64,000 bases of DNA from Saccharopolyspora erythraea (GTDB lineage Bacteria > Actinomycetota > Actinomycetes > Mycobacteriales > Pseudonocardiaceae). Below the pieces are notes generated by a model. The model was not told the origin of the DNA. It worked only from the letters and a program-made list of their open reading frames with translations, and did not search any database. Every line of letters begins with the position of its first letter. Position 1 is the first letter of the stretch. The stretch lies in assembly GCF_018141105.1 (NCBI RefSeq), contig NZ_CP054839.1, positions 434,001 to 498,000 on the forward strand, given 5' to 3'. A program made the translations under genes and the position numbers. Shown here piece after piece: positions 27,895-39,800 of the stretch.

Positions 27895-28965
27895 GTGAGC
27901 CGCAGCGCGATCGTGGGCGACCCGCCCGAGGCCGCACGCGAGCCCGCTGCGGGCGGGCGGCTGGCGGCCCGCCGCCGCAGACGGCTGGTCGGTGTCGGAG
28001 TGCTCGCCCTGCTCCTGCTGCTGAGCTGCCTGCTCAGCGTGTTGCTCGGTGCCAAGCCCATGTCCCTCGACGCGGTCTGGAGCGCGCTGTTCGCGCCCAC
28101 CGGTACCGAGAACGATCTGATCGTCCGCGAGTTGCGGGTGCCGCGCACGATCGTCGGAGTGCTGGCCGGGATCGCGCTCGGACTCGCCGGTGCGCTGATG
28201 CAGGGCCACACCCGCAACCCCATCGCCGACCCCGGCATCCTCGGCATCACCCACGGCGCGGCGCTGGGCATCGTGCTGTCGGTCTACGTCTTCGGCATCA
28301 CCAGCCTGTTCGGCTTCATCTGGTTCGGCTTCGGCGGCGCGCTGCTGGGTGCCCTCGCGGTGTTCGCCATCGGCTCCATCGGCCGCGGCGGACCCACCCC
28401 GGTCACGCTGGCGCTGGCCGGCATGGCCATCGGCTACCTGCTGCAGGCCATCACCTCGGCGCTGGTGCTGGTCGACCAGCAGAGCCTGGAGACCTACCGG
28501 TTCTGGAAGGTCGGCTCGATCGCGGTCACCGACAGCTCGGTGATCTGGCAGGTGCTTCCTTTCCTGGCGGTCGGGGTGGTGATCGGGCTGGCCAACGCCT
28601 CCGGGCTCAACGCGCTCTCGCTCGGCGAGGACGTCGCCCGCTCGCTCGGCCACCGCGTGCAGTGGTCGCGGCGGCTGGGCATCGCGGCCATCGCGGTCCT
28701 CGTCGGCGGGGCGGTCGCGATCTGCGGGCCGATCGGCTTCGTCGGCCTGATCGTGCCGCACGTCGCCCGCTTCTTCACCGGCGCCGACTACCGCTGGCTG
28801 CTGCCCTTCGCGGCGCTGATGGGCGCGTCGGTGGTGCTGCTGGCCGACGTGCTCGGTCGGCTGGTCGCCCGGCCCGCCGAGATCCAGGTGGGCGTGATGC
28901 TCGCGGTCGTCGGCGCCCCCTTCTTCATCGGACTGGTGCGGCGCAGGAAGTTGGTGCGGTTGTGA
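27895..28965 (+). CDS. FecCD-family siderophore ABC permease (first subunit)
   Basis: A 356-residue permease with about nine to ten membrane segments, of the BtuC/FecC/FepD family. LRVPRTIVGVLAGIALGLAG and GPIGFVGLIVPHVAR are the family signatures, the second marking the ATPase contact region. GTG 27895 has SD GAGGGAG. Its last bases overlap the second permease (GTGA, 4 bp), then the ATPase overlaps again: a three-gene importer operon under an iron box. No binding lipoprotein is encoded nearby. Confidence 0.95.
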   Translation: MSRSAIVGDPPEAAREPAAGGRLAARRRRRLVGVGVLALLLLLSCLLSVLLGAKPMSLDAVWSALFAPTGTENDLIVRELRVPRTIVGVLAGIALGLAGALMQGHTRNPIADPGILGITHGAALGIVLSVYVFGITSLFGFIWFGFGGALLGALAVFAIGSIGRGGPTPVTLALAGMAIGYLLQAITSALVLVDQQSLETYRFWKVGSIAVTDSSVIWQVLPFLAVGVVIGLANASGLNALSLGEDVARSLGHRVQWSRRLGIAAIAVLVGGAVAICGPIGFVGLIVPHVARFFTGADYRWLLPFAALMGASVVLLADVLGRLVARPAEIQVGVMLAVVGAPFFIGLVRRRKLVRL

Positions 28966-30047
28966 CCCGGACTGTGCAGACGCCGGCGGTCGCGGGCCGC
29001 ACGTCCGTGCGGGTGGGCCCGGTCTCCGGTGTGCTGCGGTTGCGGCCGGCGCTGGTGCTGCTCGCCGGGCTGGCGCTGCTACTGCTGCTCTTCGTGCTCA
29101 ACGTCGGGCTGGGGGAGTACCAGATCAGCCCGGCCGAGGTGCTCAGCACGCTGGTCGGCGGCGGCGACCGGGCGGGGCAGGTGATCATCTGGGAGCTGCG
29201 GATGCCGCGCTCGCTGACCGGCCTGCTGGTTGGCGCCGCGCTCGGCGCGGCGGGGGCGGTCATGCAGGCCATCGCCCGCAACCCGCTGGCCAGCCCGGAC
29301 ATGCTCGGCATCACCTGGGGCGCGGGCACCGCGGCCACCGCGGTGATCGTGCTCGGCGGCAGCGTCGGCACCATCACCGGCGCGCTGGAGTCGGTCGGGC
29401 TGCCGCTGGTGGCGCTGGCCGGCGGGCTCCTCGTGGGCCTGGCGGTGTACGCGCTGTCCTACCGCAACGGCGTCGACTCCTACCGCCTCGTGCTCGTCGG
29501 TGTCGGCATGAGCGCGCTGGCGGGCAACGCGACCTACTGGCTGCTGTCGGTCGGCGACGTCAACGACGCGGGCCGGGCGATGGTGTGGCTGACCGGCAGC
29601 CTCAACGCGCGCGGCTGGGAGCACGTCGTCCCGGTGGCCATCGCGCTGGCCCTGCTGGTGCCGCTGACGCTGGTCGGGGCGCACGTGCTGGGCGCGCTGC
29701 AGTTCGACGACGACACCGTTCGCGGCCTGGGCATCCGGATGGACGCCGCCCGCGGCGCGCTGCTGATCGCCGCCGTCCTGCTGGCCGCGGTGGCGACTGC
29801 CGCGGCCGGGCCGATCCAGTTCGTCGCGCTGGCGGTGCCGCAGATCGCGCTGCGGCTGGCCCGCACCGCCATGCCGCCGCTGCTGACGTCGATGGTGCTC
29901 GGCGCCGCGCTGGTCGTCGGATCGGACCTGATCTCGCGCACCGCCTTCGGCGGCATCGAGATGCCCGTAGGCATCGTCACCTCGGTGCTGGGCGCCCCTT
30001 ACCTGATCTACCTGCTCGTCCGTCGGTACCGGGAGGTCCGCGCATGA
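28962..30047 (+). CDS. FecCD-family siderophore ABC permease (second subunit)
   Basis: A 361-residue partner permease of the FepG/FecD type, with the family segments LRMPRSLTGLLVGAALGAAG and AGPIQFVALAVPQIALRL; the latter is the degenerate counterpart of the GPIGFVGL loop. GTG 28962 overlaps the first permease by 4 bp. Together they form a heterodimeric channel for ferric siderophores. Confidence 0.94.
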   Translation: MTRTVQTPAVAGRTSVRVGPVSGVLRLRPALVLLAGLALLLLLFVLNVGLGEYQISPAEVLSTLVGGGDRAGQVIIWELRMPRSLTGLLVGAALGAAGAVMQAIARNPLASPDMLGITWGAGTAATAVIVLGGSVGTITGALESVGLPLVALAGGLLVGLAVYALSYRNGVDSYRLVLVGVGMSALAGNATYWLLSVGDVNDAGRAMVWLTGSLNARGWEHVVPVAIALALLVPLTLVGAHVLGALQFDDDTVRGLGIRMDAARGALLIAAVLLAAVATAAAGPIQFVALAVPQIALRLARTAMPPLLTSMVLGAALVVGSDLISRTAFGGIEMPVGIVTSVLGAPYLIYLLVRRYREVRA

Positions 30048-30898
30048 CACCGGGAGTCTCCACCCAGCGAACCGGCACGGCCGCCGCCGAGGACGGCAGG
30101 CAGCGGCTGCACGCCAGGGACCTCAAGCTGGGCTACGGGGAGCGGGTCGTCGTCGACGGCCTGGACGTCGACGTCGTCGACGGCACCATCACCGCCGTGA
30201 TCGGGCCGAACGGCTGCGGCAAGTCGACCCTGCTGCGCGCGCTGGGCAGGCTGCTGCACCCGCAGCGGGGCAGCGTGCTGCTCGACGGCAAGCACATCCA
30301 CAAGATGGCGACCAAGGACGTCGCGAAGGTCCTGGGCCTGCTGCCGCAGTCGCCGCAGGCGCCGGAGGGGCTGACCGTGGCCGACCTGGTCGCGCGCGGG
30401 CGGCACCCGCACCAGTCCTGGTACCGGCAGTGGTCCTCCGACGACGAGACCGCGGTCGCCGAGGCGCTGGGCATGACCGGCATCGAGGACCTGGCCGAGC
30501 GCACCGTCGACGAGCTCTCCGGCGGCCAGCGCCAGCGCGCATGGCTGTCGATGGCGCTGGCCCAGGGCACCGACCTGCTGCTGCTGGACGAGCCCACGAC
30601 CTACCTCGACCTCTCCCACCAGGTGGACGTGCTGGACCTGATCGGTCGGCTGCACGACGACAGCGGGCGTACCGTCGTGATGGTCCTGCACGACCTCAAC
30701 CTGGCCGCCCGCTACGCGGACCGGCTGGTGGCGATGAAGGACGGTGCGATCGTCGCCGAGGGGGCCCCCGACGAGGTGCTCACCGAGGAGCTGCTGGCCG
30801 AGGTGTTCGGCCTGAAAGCCCGGGTCATCGCCGATCCCGTGGTGGGCACCCCGATGGTCGTCCCGGTCGGTGGACGGCGGATGACGAACGGCGGCTGA
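30044..30898 (+). CDS. Siderophore ABC transporter ATP-binding protein
   Basis: A 284-residue FepC-type ATPase: Walker A GPNGCGKST, signature ELSGGQRQRAWLSMALAQ, Walker B LLLLDEPTTYLDLSHQ (the TTYLD pattern is typical of siderophore importers), and a switch His in VLHDLN. ATG 30044 overlaps the second permease by 4 bp. It powers ferric-siderophore uptake. It lies immediately upstream of the clpC promoter region. Confidence 0.95.
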   Translation: MTPGVSTQRTGTAAAEDGRQRLHARDLKLGYGERVVVDGLDVDVVDGTITAVIGPNGCGKSTLLRALGRLLHPQRGSVLLDGKHIHKMATKDVAKVLGLLPQSPQAPEGLTVADLVARGRHPHQSWYRQWSSDDETAVAEALGMTGIEDLAERTVDELSGGQRQRAWLSMALAQGTDLLLLDEPTTYLDLSHQVDVLDLIGRLHDDSGRTVVMVLHDLNLAARYADRLVAMKDGAIVAEGAPDEVLTEELLAEVFGLKARVIADPVVGTPMVVPVGGRRMTNGG

Positions 30899-30937
30899 CT
30901 CTTTCGGGTGAAGGTGCGACCGAGGGTCCTCGGTGCT

Positions 30938-30951
30938 GTTCGCGCTCAGCG
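30938..30951 (+). promoter_or_regulatory. ClgR-type box upstream of clpC
   Basis: GTTCGC-gctca-GCG matches exactly the GTTCGC-N5-GCG motif recalled for the Streptomyces Clp/Lon regulator ClgR, and continues as GAC in near-dyad. It is about 225 bp upstream of clpC. A possible -10, TACAGT, lies at 31077-31082. The rest of the 30899-31175 spacer holds no gene. Confidence 0.6.
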
Positions 30952-31175
30952 GACAACGTCGCCTGACCAGGTCGAAGCCGGAATGCCGCAGGCCAGCGGG
31001 TCGTTGCGGAGTGTGTCGTACGAGAATGTGAAGAGCAGGCCGCCAGCGGGCACGGACCGCGATGGGGTCGGACTACTACAGTGGTCGGGAAGAGTGCTGA
31101 ACCCAACGCGGGCCTCGGCGTAACAGGAGCCGTGTCCCGGCAACAGACCGCCGGCGCAGCAGTCAGGGAGTGCGA

Positions 31176-33737
<2,562 letters not shown>

Positions 33738-33749
33738 CGTAGCAGCGGC

Positions 33750-33783
33750 AGTGGCCCCCGCACCGAACGGTGCGGGGGCCACT
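33750..33783 (+). terminator. Terminator of clpC
   Basis: 15-bp perfect stem AGTGGCCCCCGCACC / GGTGCGGGGGCCACT with a GAAC loop, 12 bp after the stop and followed by a T-containing stretch. Confidence 0.85.
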
Positions 33784-33852
33784 TCGCGTTGTGCCTCCAC
33801 CGCGGCGACGGCGTCGCCCCGCTCGGGCCAACTTGTGGCTCACCACGAGAGA

Positions 33853-34009
33853 GGAGCCTCAGTTCTCATCCCGTCGACCTGGCGCCAGCCCGATCAGGCC
33901 GGGTCAAGGGGGCCCGCTGGACGCGAGCCGCAGGATGCCTCGAATACCGGCCCCCTTGACGCGGTCTGATAGCCCTTGTGGAGGTCGGCGGGATGAGAAC
34001 CAGGGCTCC
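33853..34009. repeat. Long imperfect inverted repeat (about 61-62 bp arms)
   Basis: The left arm 33853-33914 and right arm 33949-34009 are inverted copies around a 34-bp spacer. Shared blocks include GGAGCC, GTTCTCATCCCG, CGACCT, ATCAG and GTCAAGGGGGCC. A partial third copy in the left-arm orientation (CTCATCCCG..GACCT) is at 34039-34054. No reading frame here is credible. It looks like a non-coding dispersed element. Confidence 0.7.
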
Positions 34010-34096
34010 GAACGGACCGCAGCCTGCGAGCAAGGGCCCTCATCCCGGAGACCTGCCGGGGGTCTGGGGGCGGCGAGCGCCCCAGAAGCACCCACC

Positions 34097-34203
34097 CACC
34101 GCGACCCGCAAGGCCAGGGTGAATCCCCGCAAACCCACGCGCACCGCTTCTCACCGCGACCCGCAAGAGCAACTGCCCCGAAAGCCCACGCGCCCCACCC
34201 TGA
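34097..34203 (+). repeat. Degenerate 55-bp tandem repeat
   Basis: The 16-mer CACCGCGACCCGCAAG starts two units (34097-34112 and 34152-34167), and CCCACGCG recurs later in each. With the inverted repeat above, it fills the gene-free 33784-34219 stretch. Confidence 0.55.
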
Positions 34204-34219
34204 CGGCCGGGGCGTGGCG

Positions 34220-35296
34220 TCAGCCCAACAGCTCGGCGTAGTGGCCCGCCCTGAGGTCCGCGCCCTTGATCTCCGAGGTGACGTCGGGGCCGAGGACGCC
34301 CGTGTCGGCTGTGTAGGAGACGCCGCCCTTCGGGCCGAGAGGCAAGGCGATCATGGGTGGCGCGGGCTCGTAGGTGGTCAGGGGTTCGCCCCCGCCGTTG
34401 ATCAGCGCGCGGATGTTGGCCGCGACCACGTCGGCGTGGTCGCCCGCGGACTTCGCCATCTTGGCTTCCGGGAGAGCGGTGATGTCGCCGATGGCGAAGA
34501 CCCGCTCCTGGCCGGGCACCCGCAGGTCGGAGGTGACCTCGACGTGGCCGGCCGCGGTGCGGGCGGCTGCCAGGTCGCCGGCGAGGTAGCCGGTCGCGGG
34601 TTCGACGCCGAAGCAGCGGAACCAGATGTCGGCGGTGATCTCCGCGCCGGTCCCGGTCGTGGCGGTGAAGGTCTTGTGCTCGCCGGGCTCGGACGGGGGC
34701 TGCTCGCGCAGGGAGGTGCCCATGACGAGCTCGATCCGCAGTTCCTCGAGTTGCCTGCGCAGCTCGCTGCGGAACTCCGCGGGGAACGCGGGCAGCACGT
34801 CACCGGCCGGGTCCACGATGGTCACGGCCTTCTCCGGCCACACCGCCCTGATCTCGCCGGCGAACTCCAGCCCGACCGGTCCGGCGCCGAGCAGCAGGAC
34901 CCGGTCGGCACGCTCCAGCGAGTCCCGCGTGGCGTGGAGCCTGTCCTTCGCGCCGGCGCTGTCCAGCGCGTCGATCTTCGCCGGGAACGGGTACGACGAG
35001 CCGGTCGCGAGGACGACGTAGTCGGCTTCGATCGTCTGCCCCGAGCCGAGCGCGATCTCGGTTCCGGACACGCGAACGGCCCGGTCGCGTACGACCCGGC
35101 CGCGTTCGAGCAACCGGTCGTAGCGGTAGAAGAGCCGGTCGGTCCACTCCCTGTCGACGACACCGCGCAGCGCGGCGACGTTGTGGACGAAAGCGTCCCG
35201 GGGCTCCACGAGCACGACGGCGGCGACGTCGTCGAGCGCCCTCGCGACGGCCATCCCGCCGTATCCCCCACCCAGCACGGCCACGGTTGCGGTCAT
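34220..35296 (-). CDS. FAD-dependent NAD(P)H oxidoreductase, NDH-2/AIF-like
   Basis: A 358-residue two-dinucleotide-fold flavoprotein. The N-terminal FAD fold has VAVLGGGYGGMAVARAL; the NAD(P)H fold is RVLLLGAGPVGLEFAGEI near residue 135; and GQERVFAIGDITALPEAKMAKSAGDHA is split here as the FAD-binding FAIGD motif plus a following helix. The length fits AIF/FSP1-type quinone reductases better than full-length NDH-2. There is no membrane segment. It is divergent from a MarR gene, with a striking dyad array between them, so it is probably redox- or quinone-inducible (inference). ATG 35296 has SD AGGAGG. Confidence 0.88.
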   Translation of the reverse strand: MTATVAVLGGGYGGMAVARALDDVAAVVLVEPRDAFVHNVAALRGVVDREWTDRLFYRYDRLLERGRVVRDRAVRVSGTEIALGSGQTIEADYVVLATGSSYPFPAKIDALDSAGAKDRLHATRDSLERADRVLLLGAGPVGLEFAGEIRAVWPEKAVTIVDPAGDVLPAFPAEFRSELRRQLEELRIELVMGTSLREQPPSEPGEHKTFTATTGTGAEITADIWFRCFGVEPATGYLAGDLAAARTAAGHVEVTSDLRVPGQERVFAIGDITALPEAKMAKSAGDHADVVAANIRALINGGGEPLTTYEPAPPMIALPLGPKGGVSYTADTGVLGPDVTSEIKGADLRAGHYAELLG

Positions 35297-35305
35297 GACC
35301 CCTCC

Positions 35306-35360
35306 TAGTTCGTAGTACCAACAGTACGTACTACGAACTACATTAGTTCGTGATGCGAAC
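35306..35360. promoter_or_regulatory. MarR operator array
   Basis: Perfect 13-bp inverted repeat TAGTTCGTAGTAC / GTACTACGAACTA (35306-35318 and 35328-35340) with a 9-bp spacer, then a second dyad GTTCG-TGATG-CGAAC (35346-35360). It sits between the divergent flavoprotein and MarR genes, overlapping the expected promoters of both. Confidence 0.8.
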
Positions 35361-35393
35361 CAACGTCAAGTACACTGATCGCGGAGGGACGTG

Positions 35394-35897
35394 ATGACCG
35401 AGACGCTTGCGGAGCCAGGCCGGGGAGCCGATCACGGCACCGATCGAGGGGCCGATCACGGCGCCGAGTGCGGTATGGAGACCGGGCTCGCGGCCGGGCT
35501 GGTGCGGCTGACGCACCTGGTGCAGCACGTGTTCGCCGAGGTCAACCGCGACTTCGACCTGACTCCGCAGCAGGCGCAGCTCCTCTGCATGCTCATCGAC
35601 GGACCGATCGGCATGGGCGAGCTCAGCCGGTTGCTGCACCTGGAGAAGTCCAGCCTCACCGGCCTGGTCGACCGGGTTCAGCGCCGCGGCCTGGTGGAGC
35701 GCGTGCGCGACGACCGCGACCGGCGGGCGTGCCGGATCGCGTTGACGGCCGAAGGCGTCCGGCTGGGCAACGAGTCGCACTCGGCGGTCGCCGCGCGGCT
35801 GGAGGAGATGGGCGGCGCGCTGCCGCGGGCCGAGCGAAAGCGGCTGGCCGACGCCATCGGTCGCATCCTCATCGAGAACGGCGTCCCGGGCGCGTAG
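35394..35897 (+). CDS. MarR-family transcriptional regulator
   Basis: A 167-residue protein. An unstructured Asp/Gly/His-rich leader (about 1-28, with GADHGTDRGADHGAEC) precedes a standard MarR fold: LSRLLHLEKSSLTGLVDRVQRRGLV (split here as helix and wing) and DDRDRRACRIALTAEG. ATG 35394 is preferred over GTG 35391 because GGAGGG then has usable spacing. The likely job is repression of itself and the divergent flavoprotein through the dyads at 35306-35360. Confidence 0.9.
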   Translation: MTETLAEPGRGADHGTDRGADHGAECGMETGLAAGLVRLTHLVQHVFAEVNRDFDLTPQQAQLLCMLIDGPIGMGELSRLLHLEKSSLTGLVDRVQRRGLVERVRDDRDRRACRIALTAEGVRLGNESHSAVAARLEEMGGALPRAERKRLADAIGRILIENGVPGA

Positions 35898-35933
35898 CTC
35901 CTCGCGGCCACGTCAGGCCGGGTGTGCGGCTCC

Positions 35934-36707
35934 TCAGCGGACGCGGCGGAACTGCACGGTCGGAGCCTCGCTCGGCTCCCGGCTCGGGATCCGCGACGTG
36001 GCGCCTTCGAAGGGTCCGGCGCCGACGCCCACCGCCGCGAACTCCTCCGTCGGGGCCTCCGCCTGGTTCTTCGTCCGGCGGTCCTGTCGCACGCGCTTGA
36101 CGACGAACCAAACCACGGCCGCCGCCACCGCGACCAGCACGGCCTTCGACAGCACGCCCGCGTACTGCTCGACGAGGTGCCAGTTCTCGCCCAGGTAGAA
36201 ACCGGCGATCACGAAGATCGAGTTCCACACCAGGCTGCCGAGGGTGGTGAACAGCACGAACGTGCTCACCGGCATCCGGTCGACGCCGGCGGGCAGCGAG
36301 ATGAAGCTGCGGAACAGCGGGATCATCCGGCCGAAGAACACCGCCTTGACGCCGTGCTTGGCGAACCACGCCTCGGTGCGGTCGACGTCCTCCAGCTTGA
36401 CCAGTGGCATCTTCGCGGCGATGGCGTGCGTGCGCTCCCTGCCGAGTTTCGCGCCGAGGGCGTAGAGAGCCAGCGCGCCGAGCAGGGAGCCGAGGGTCGT
36501 CCAGAAGATCGCGCCGCCGACGGTCATCCCGCCGCGGCTGGCGGTGAACCCGGCCAGCGGCAGGATCAGCTCGCTGGGGATCGGCGGGAACAGGTTCTCC
36601 AGCGCGATGATCAAGCCAGCGCCGGGTCCGCCGAGCGCTTCCATGACCCCGATCACCCACCCCGTGAAGCCCGTCGGTTCGGCGGTGGCAGTGGCTGGCA
36701 GGGGCAT
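35934..36707 (-). CDS. DedA-family membrane protein
   Basis: A 257-residue protein with about five membrane segments. ENLFPPIPSELILPLAGF and GRMIPLFRSFISLPAG are the DedA/SNARE-associated signatures; the paired Glu and Arg are those required in E. coli DedA proteins, now linked to lipid flipping and membrane homeostasis. A 50-residue charged C-terminal tail follows the last helix. ATG 36707 is chosen, with GGAG 7 nt upstream; the TTG at 36719 overlaps that SD. It is divergent from the SARP gene. Confidence 0.92.
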   Translation of the reverse strand: MPLPATATAEPTGFTGWVIGVMEALGGPGAGLIIALENLFPPIPSELILPLAGFTASRGGMTVGGAIFWTTLGSLLGALALYALGAKLGRERTHAIAAKMPLVKLEDVDRTEAWFAKHGVKAVFFGRMIPLFRSFISLPAGVDRMPVSTFVLFTTLGSLVWNSIFVIAGFYLGENWHLVEQYAGVLSKAVLVAVAAAVVWFVVKRVRQDRRTKNQAEAPTEEFAAVGVGAGPFEGATSRIPSREPSEAPTVQFRRVR

Positions 36708-36869
36708 GAACGTCTCCAAGCGGGGGCGGTATGTCCGTTATCGCCATGATCCCAGCCGTTGGGCGCACTTCCGTCGTCGGCAGTGTGATCTATGCCATTC
36801 CTGAGGGGGTGCTCAGGACCGTCGGCAATCCAGGAGCGCACGCGCGCCGCTCTCTGCGAAGCTGTCGGG

Positions 36870-39800
36870 GTGCGAGTGGCGGTGCTGGGCCCGTTCCGGC
36901 TGTGCGCGGCCGACGGTCACCCGATCGACGTCGGCGGCGCACGGGTGCGCATGCTGCTCGCGCGGCTGGCGCTGGACGCCGGCCGCACGGTGCCGACCGA
37001 GACCCTCATCGACGACCTGTGGGGCGCCAACCAGCCGTCGGGCGCGCTCAACGCGCTCCAGTCGCTGGTCTCCCGCGCCCGGCGCGCGCTCCCCGACGAC
37101 CTCGTGCTCCAGTCGGCCGCGACGGGCTACGCCCTCAAGGCCGACGCCGCCGACGTCGACGCGCACCGCTTCGCGGGCCTGGCGGCCGAGGGCCGCGGCC
37201 TGCTCCGCGACGGCCGCTTCGCCGCGGCCGCGCGCACGCTGCGCGACGCGCTGCGCCTGTGGCGCGGCGGGGCGCTCGTCGACTTCGTCGACGCGCCCTT
37301 CGCCGCGGCACAGGCGGCCCGGCTGGAGGAGTTGCGCCTGGGTGCCATGGAGGACCGCATCGATGCCGACCTGCGCGCCGGGCGAGACGGAGAGCCCGTC
37401 GAACTGGTCGAGCTCGTCGCCGAGCTGGACGGGCTCTGCGCCCGCCACCCGCTGCGGGAGCGGTTCACAGGGTTGCGCATGCGGGCGCTGTACGCGGCGG
37501 GGCGGCAGGCCGACGCGCTCGGCGCCTACGAGGCGTTGCGCCGCAGGCTCGCCGACGAGCTGGGCGTCGACCCGTCGCAGGAGCTGCGCGACCTGCACGG
37601 CGCCGTGCTGCGCGGCGAGCCTCGCGAGCACCGGGACCGGCCGCCGGTGCTGCCGAGCAGGCTGAGCAGCTTCGTCGGCCGGGAGGCCGAGATCGAGCAG
37701 GTCCGGGCCGCTATGGGCCGCTCGAAGCTGGTCACGCTGTTCGGACCCGGCGGGGCGGGCAAGACCAGGCTGGCGACCGAGACCGCGGCCGGTGTCGACG
37801 ATCGCCGGGCGTGGTTCGTCGAGCTGGCGTCGGTGCGCCAGGGCGAGGACCTGCCCTCCGCGGTGCTGGCATCGGTCGGGGTCCGCGAGACCCGGCTGCT
37901 CGACACCACGCCCGCGGATGCGATGACCAGGCTTGTCGACGGCTTGTCGGGTGCTCCCGCGCTGCTGGTGCTGGACAACTGCGAGCACGTGATCGGTGCC
38001 GCCGCGCAGTTCGTGCAGGACCTGCTGGCCTGGTGCCCGCAGCTGGGGGTGCTGGCCACCAGCCGCGAGCCGCTGGCGCTCACCGGGGAGGAGCTGCTGC
38101 CGGTCGGCCCGTTGGGCCTGCCGGACGGTGAGGCGCCGCTGGAGGCCGACGCCGTCCGGCTGTTCGCCGACCGGGCGCGGTCGGCGCGGCCCGGCTTCGT
38201 GCTCGACGACGCCACGACCGCCGACGTGGTCGAGGTCTGCAGGCGGCTCGACGGCATGCCGCTGGCCATCGAGCTGGCCGCCGCGCGGCTGCGGGCGATG
38301 AGCGTGCGGCAGGTGGCCGCCAGGCTCGACGACCGGTTCCGGCTGCTGACCAGCGGAAACCGCGCTTCGCTCGCTCGGCACCGGACGTTGCGCGCGGTCG
38401 TGGAGTGGAGCTGGGACCTTTTCGGTGAACCGGAGCGCCTGCTGGCCAGTCGGTTGTCGGTGTTCGCGGGCCCGGCTCGGGCGGAGTCGGTGGCGGCGGT
38501 GTGCTCGGACGTGCGGCTGCCCGCCGATGACGTCTTCTACGTGCTGTCCTCGCTGGTGGAGAAGTCGTTCGTGGAGGCGGTCGACGGTGACCGCTACCGG
38601 ATGCTGGAGACGGTGCGCGCCTACTGCGACGACCGGCTCGCCGAGTCCGGCGAGCGCGACCGGGTGCGCACCGCGCACGCGGAACACTTCGTCGAGCTGG
38701 CAGAAACCGCTTCGCCGCGGCTGCACCGTGCCGAGCAGGTGGAGTGGCTGGCGCGGCTCGACGCCGACCACGACAACCTGATGACCGCGCTGCGCTGGGC
38801 GATCAGCAGCCAGAACGCCGGCCTCGGCGTCCGGATGGGCGGCGCGCTGGCGTGGTACTGGTCGATGTCGGCCCACGGCGAGCTGGTCTCCCGGCTCGAG
38901 GCGTTGACCTCGATGCCGGGCGACGCCCCGCCGGAGGGCAGGGCGGTGCTGGACTTCATCCAGGCGATGATGAGCCAGACCGCCTCGTGGACCGAACGGA
39001 TCGGGGCGGCCGCCGCCCGGCTGCGCGACACCGGCGCGGCCCGCCGCTACCTGTACGTGACGATCATGGAGCCGATGGCGTGGATGTTCGTCGGCGACTG
39101 GGCCGAGATGGACGCCGCGGTGCGGCGCAACCTCGAGCACCCCGACCCGTGGGCGCGGGCGGCGGCGCTGTTCTCCCGCGCTTTCGGCGCCGAGCACGGT
39201 GGTGACGCGGCAGGCGGCGAGGAACACATGCGGGCGGCGGCGCGGGCGTTCCGCGAGCTGGGCGACCGCTGGGGCATCGCCCAGTCGATGGGGAGCCTGG
39301 CCGGGTTCCGGTCGTTGCGCGGGGACCACGCGGGGGCCGTCGAGGCGCTGGAGGAGTCCGCCGAGACCCTGCGTGAGCTGCGCTCCGACGAAGAGGTCGT
39401 GCCGACCATGGTGCGCATCGGCATGGAGCACGTGCGGGCGGGCGACATCGCGGAGGGCCGCCGCTGCCTGGAGCAGGCCGACGAACTGGCCGCGGCCTCC
39501 TTCGCCGAGTTCGCGCGGCTCGGATCGCTGACCGCGCTGGGCGAAGCCGCCCGCCGCGCGGGCGATGTGGAGCGGGCGCGCGCCTACTTCGCGCAGGCGC
39601 GCGAGTTGCTGGCTGCCTCGCCGATGACCCCGCCGCCCCTGCGCCAGGTTGCGCTCGCCATGGAGGCGCGGGCCGACATCGACGAACACCGGCTCGACGA
39701 CGCCCGCACCCGGCTGCGCGAGTCGTTGGACAGCAGCGGTGAGATCCCGATGATGCCGACGATCGCGATGATCGCGGAGCAGACGGCCCTGCTGCGCTTC

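Noticed and set aside
33894-34172. A 92-codon minus-strand frame in the repeat region
   Set aside because: It runs across the inverted repeat and tandem repeats, has no SD, and its composition follows the DNA repeats.
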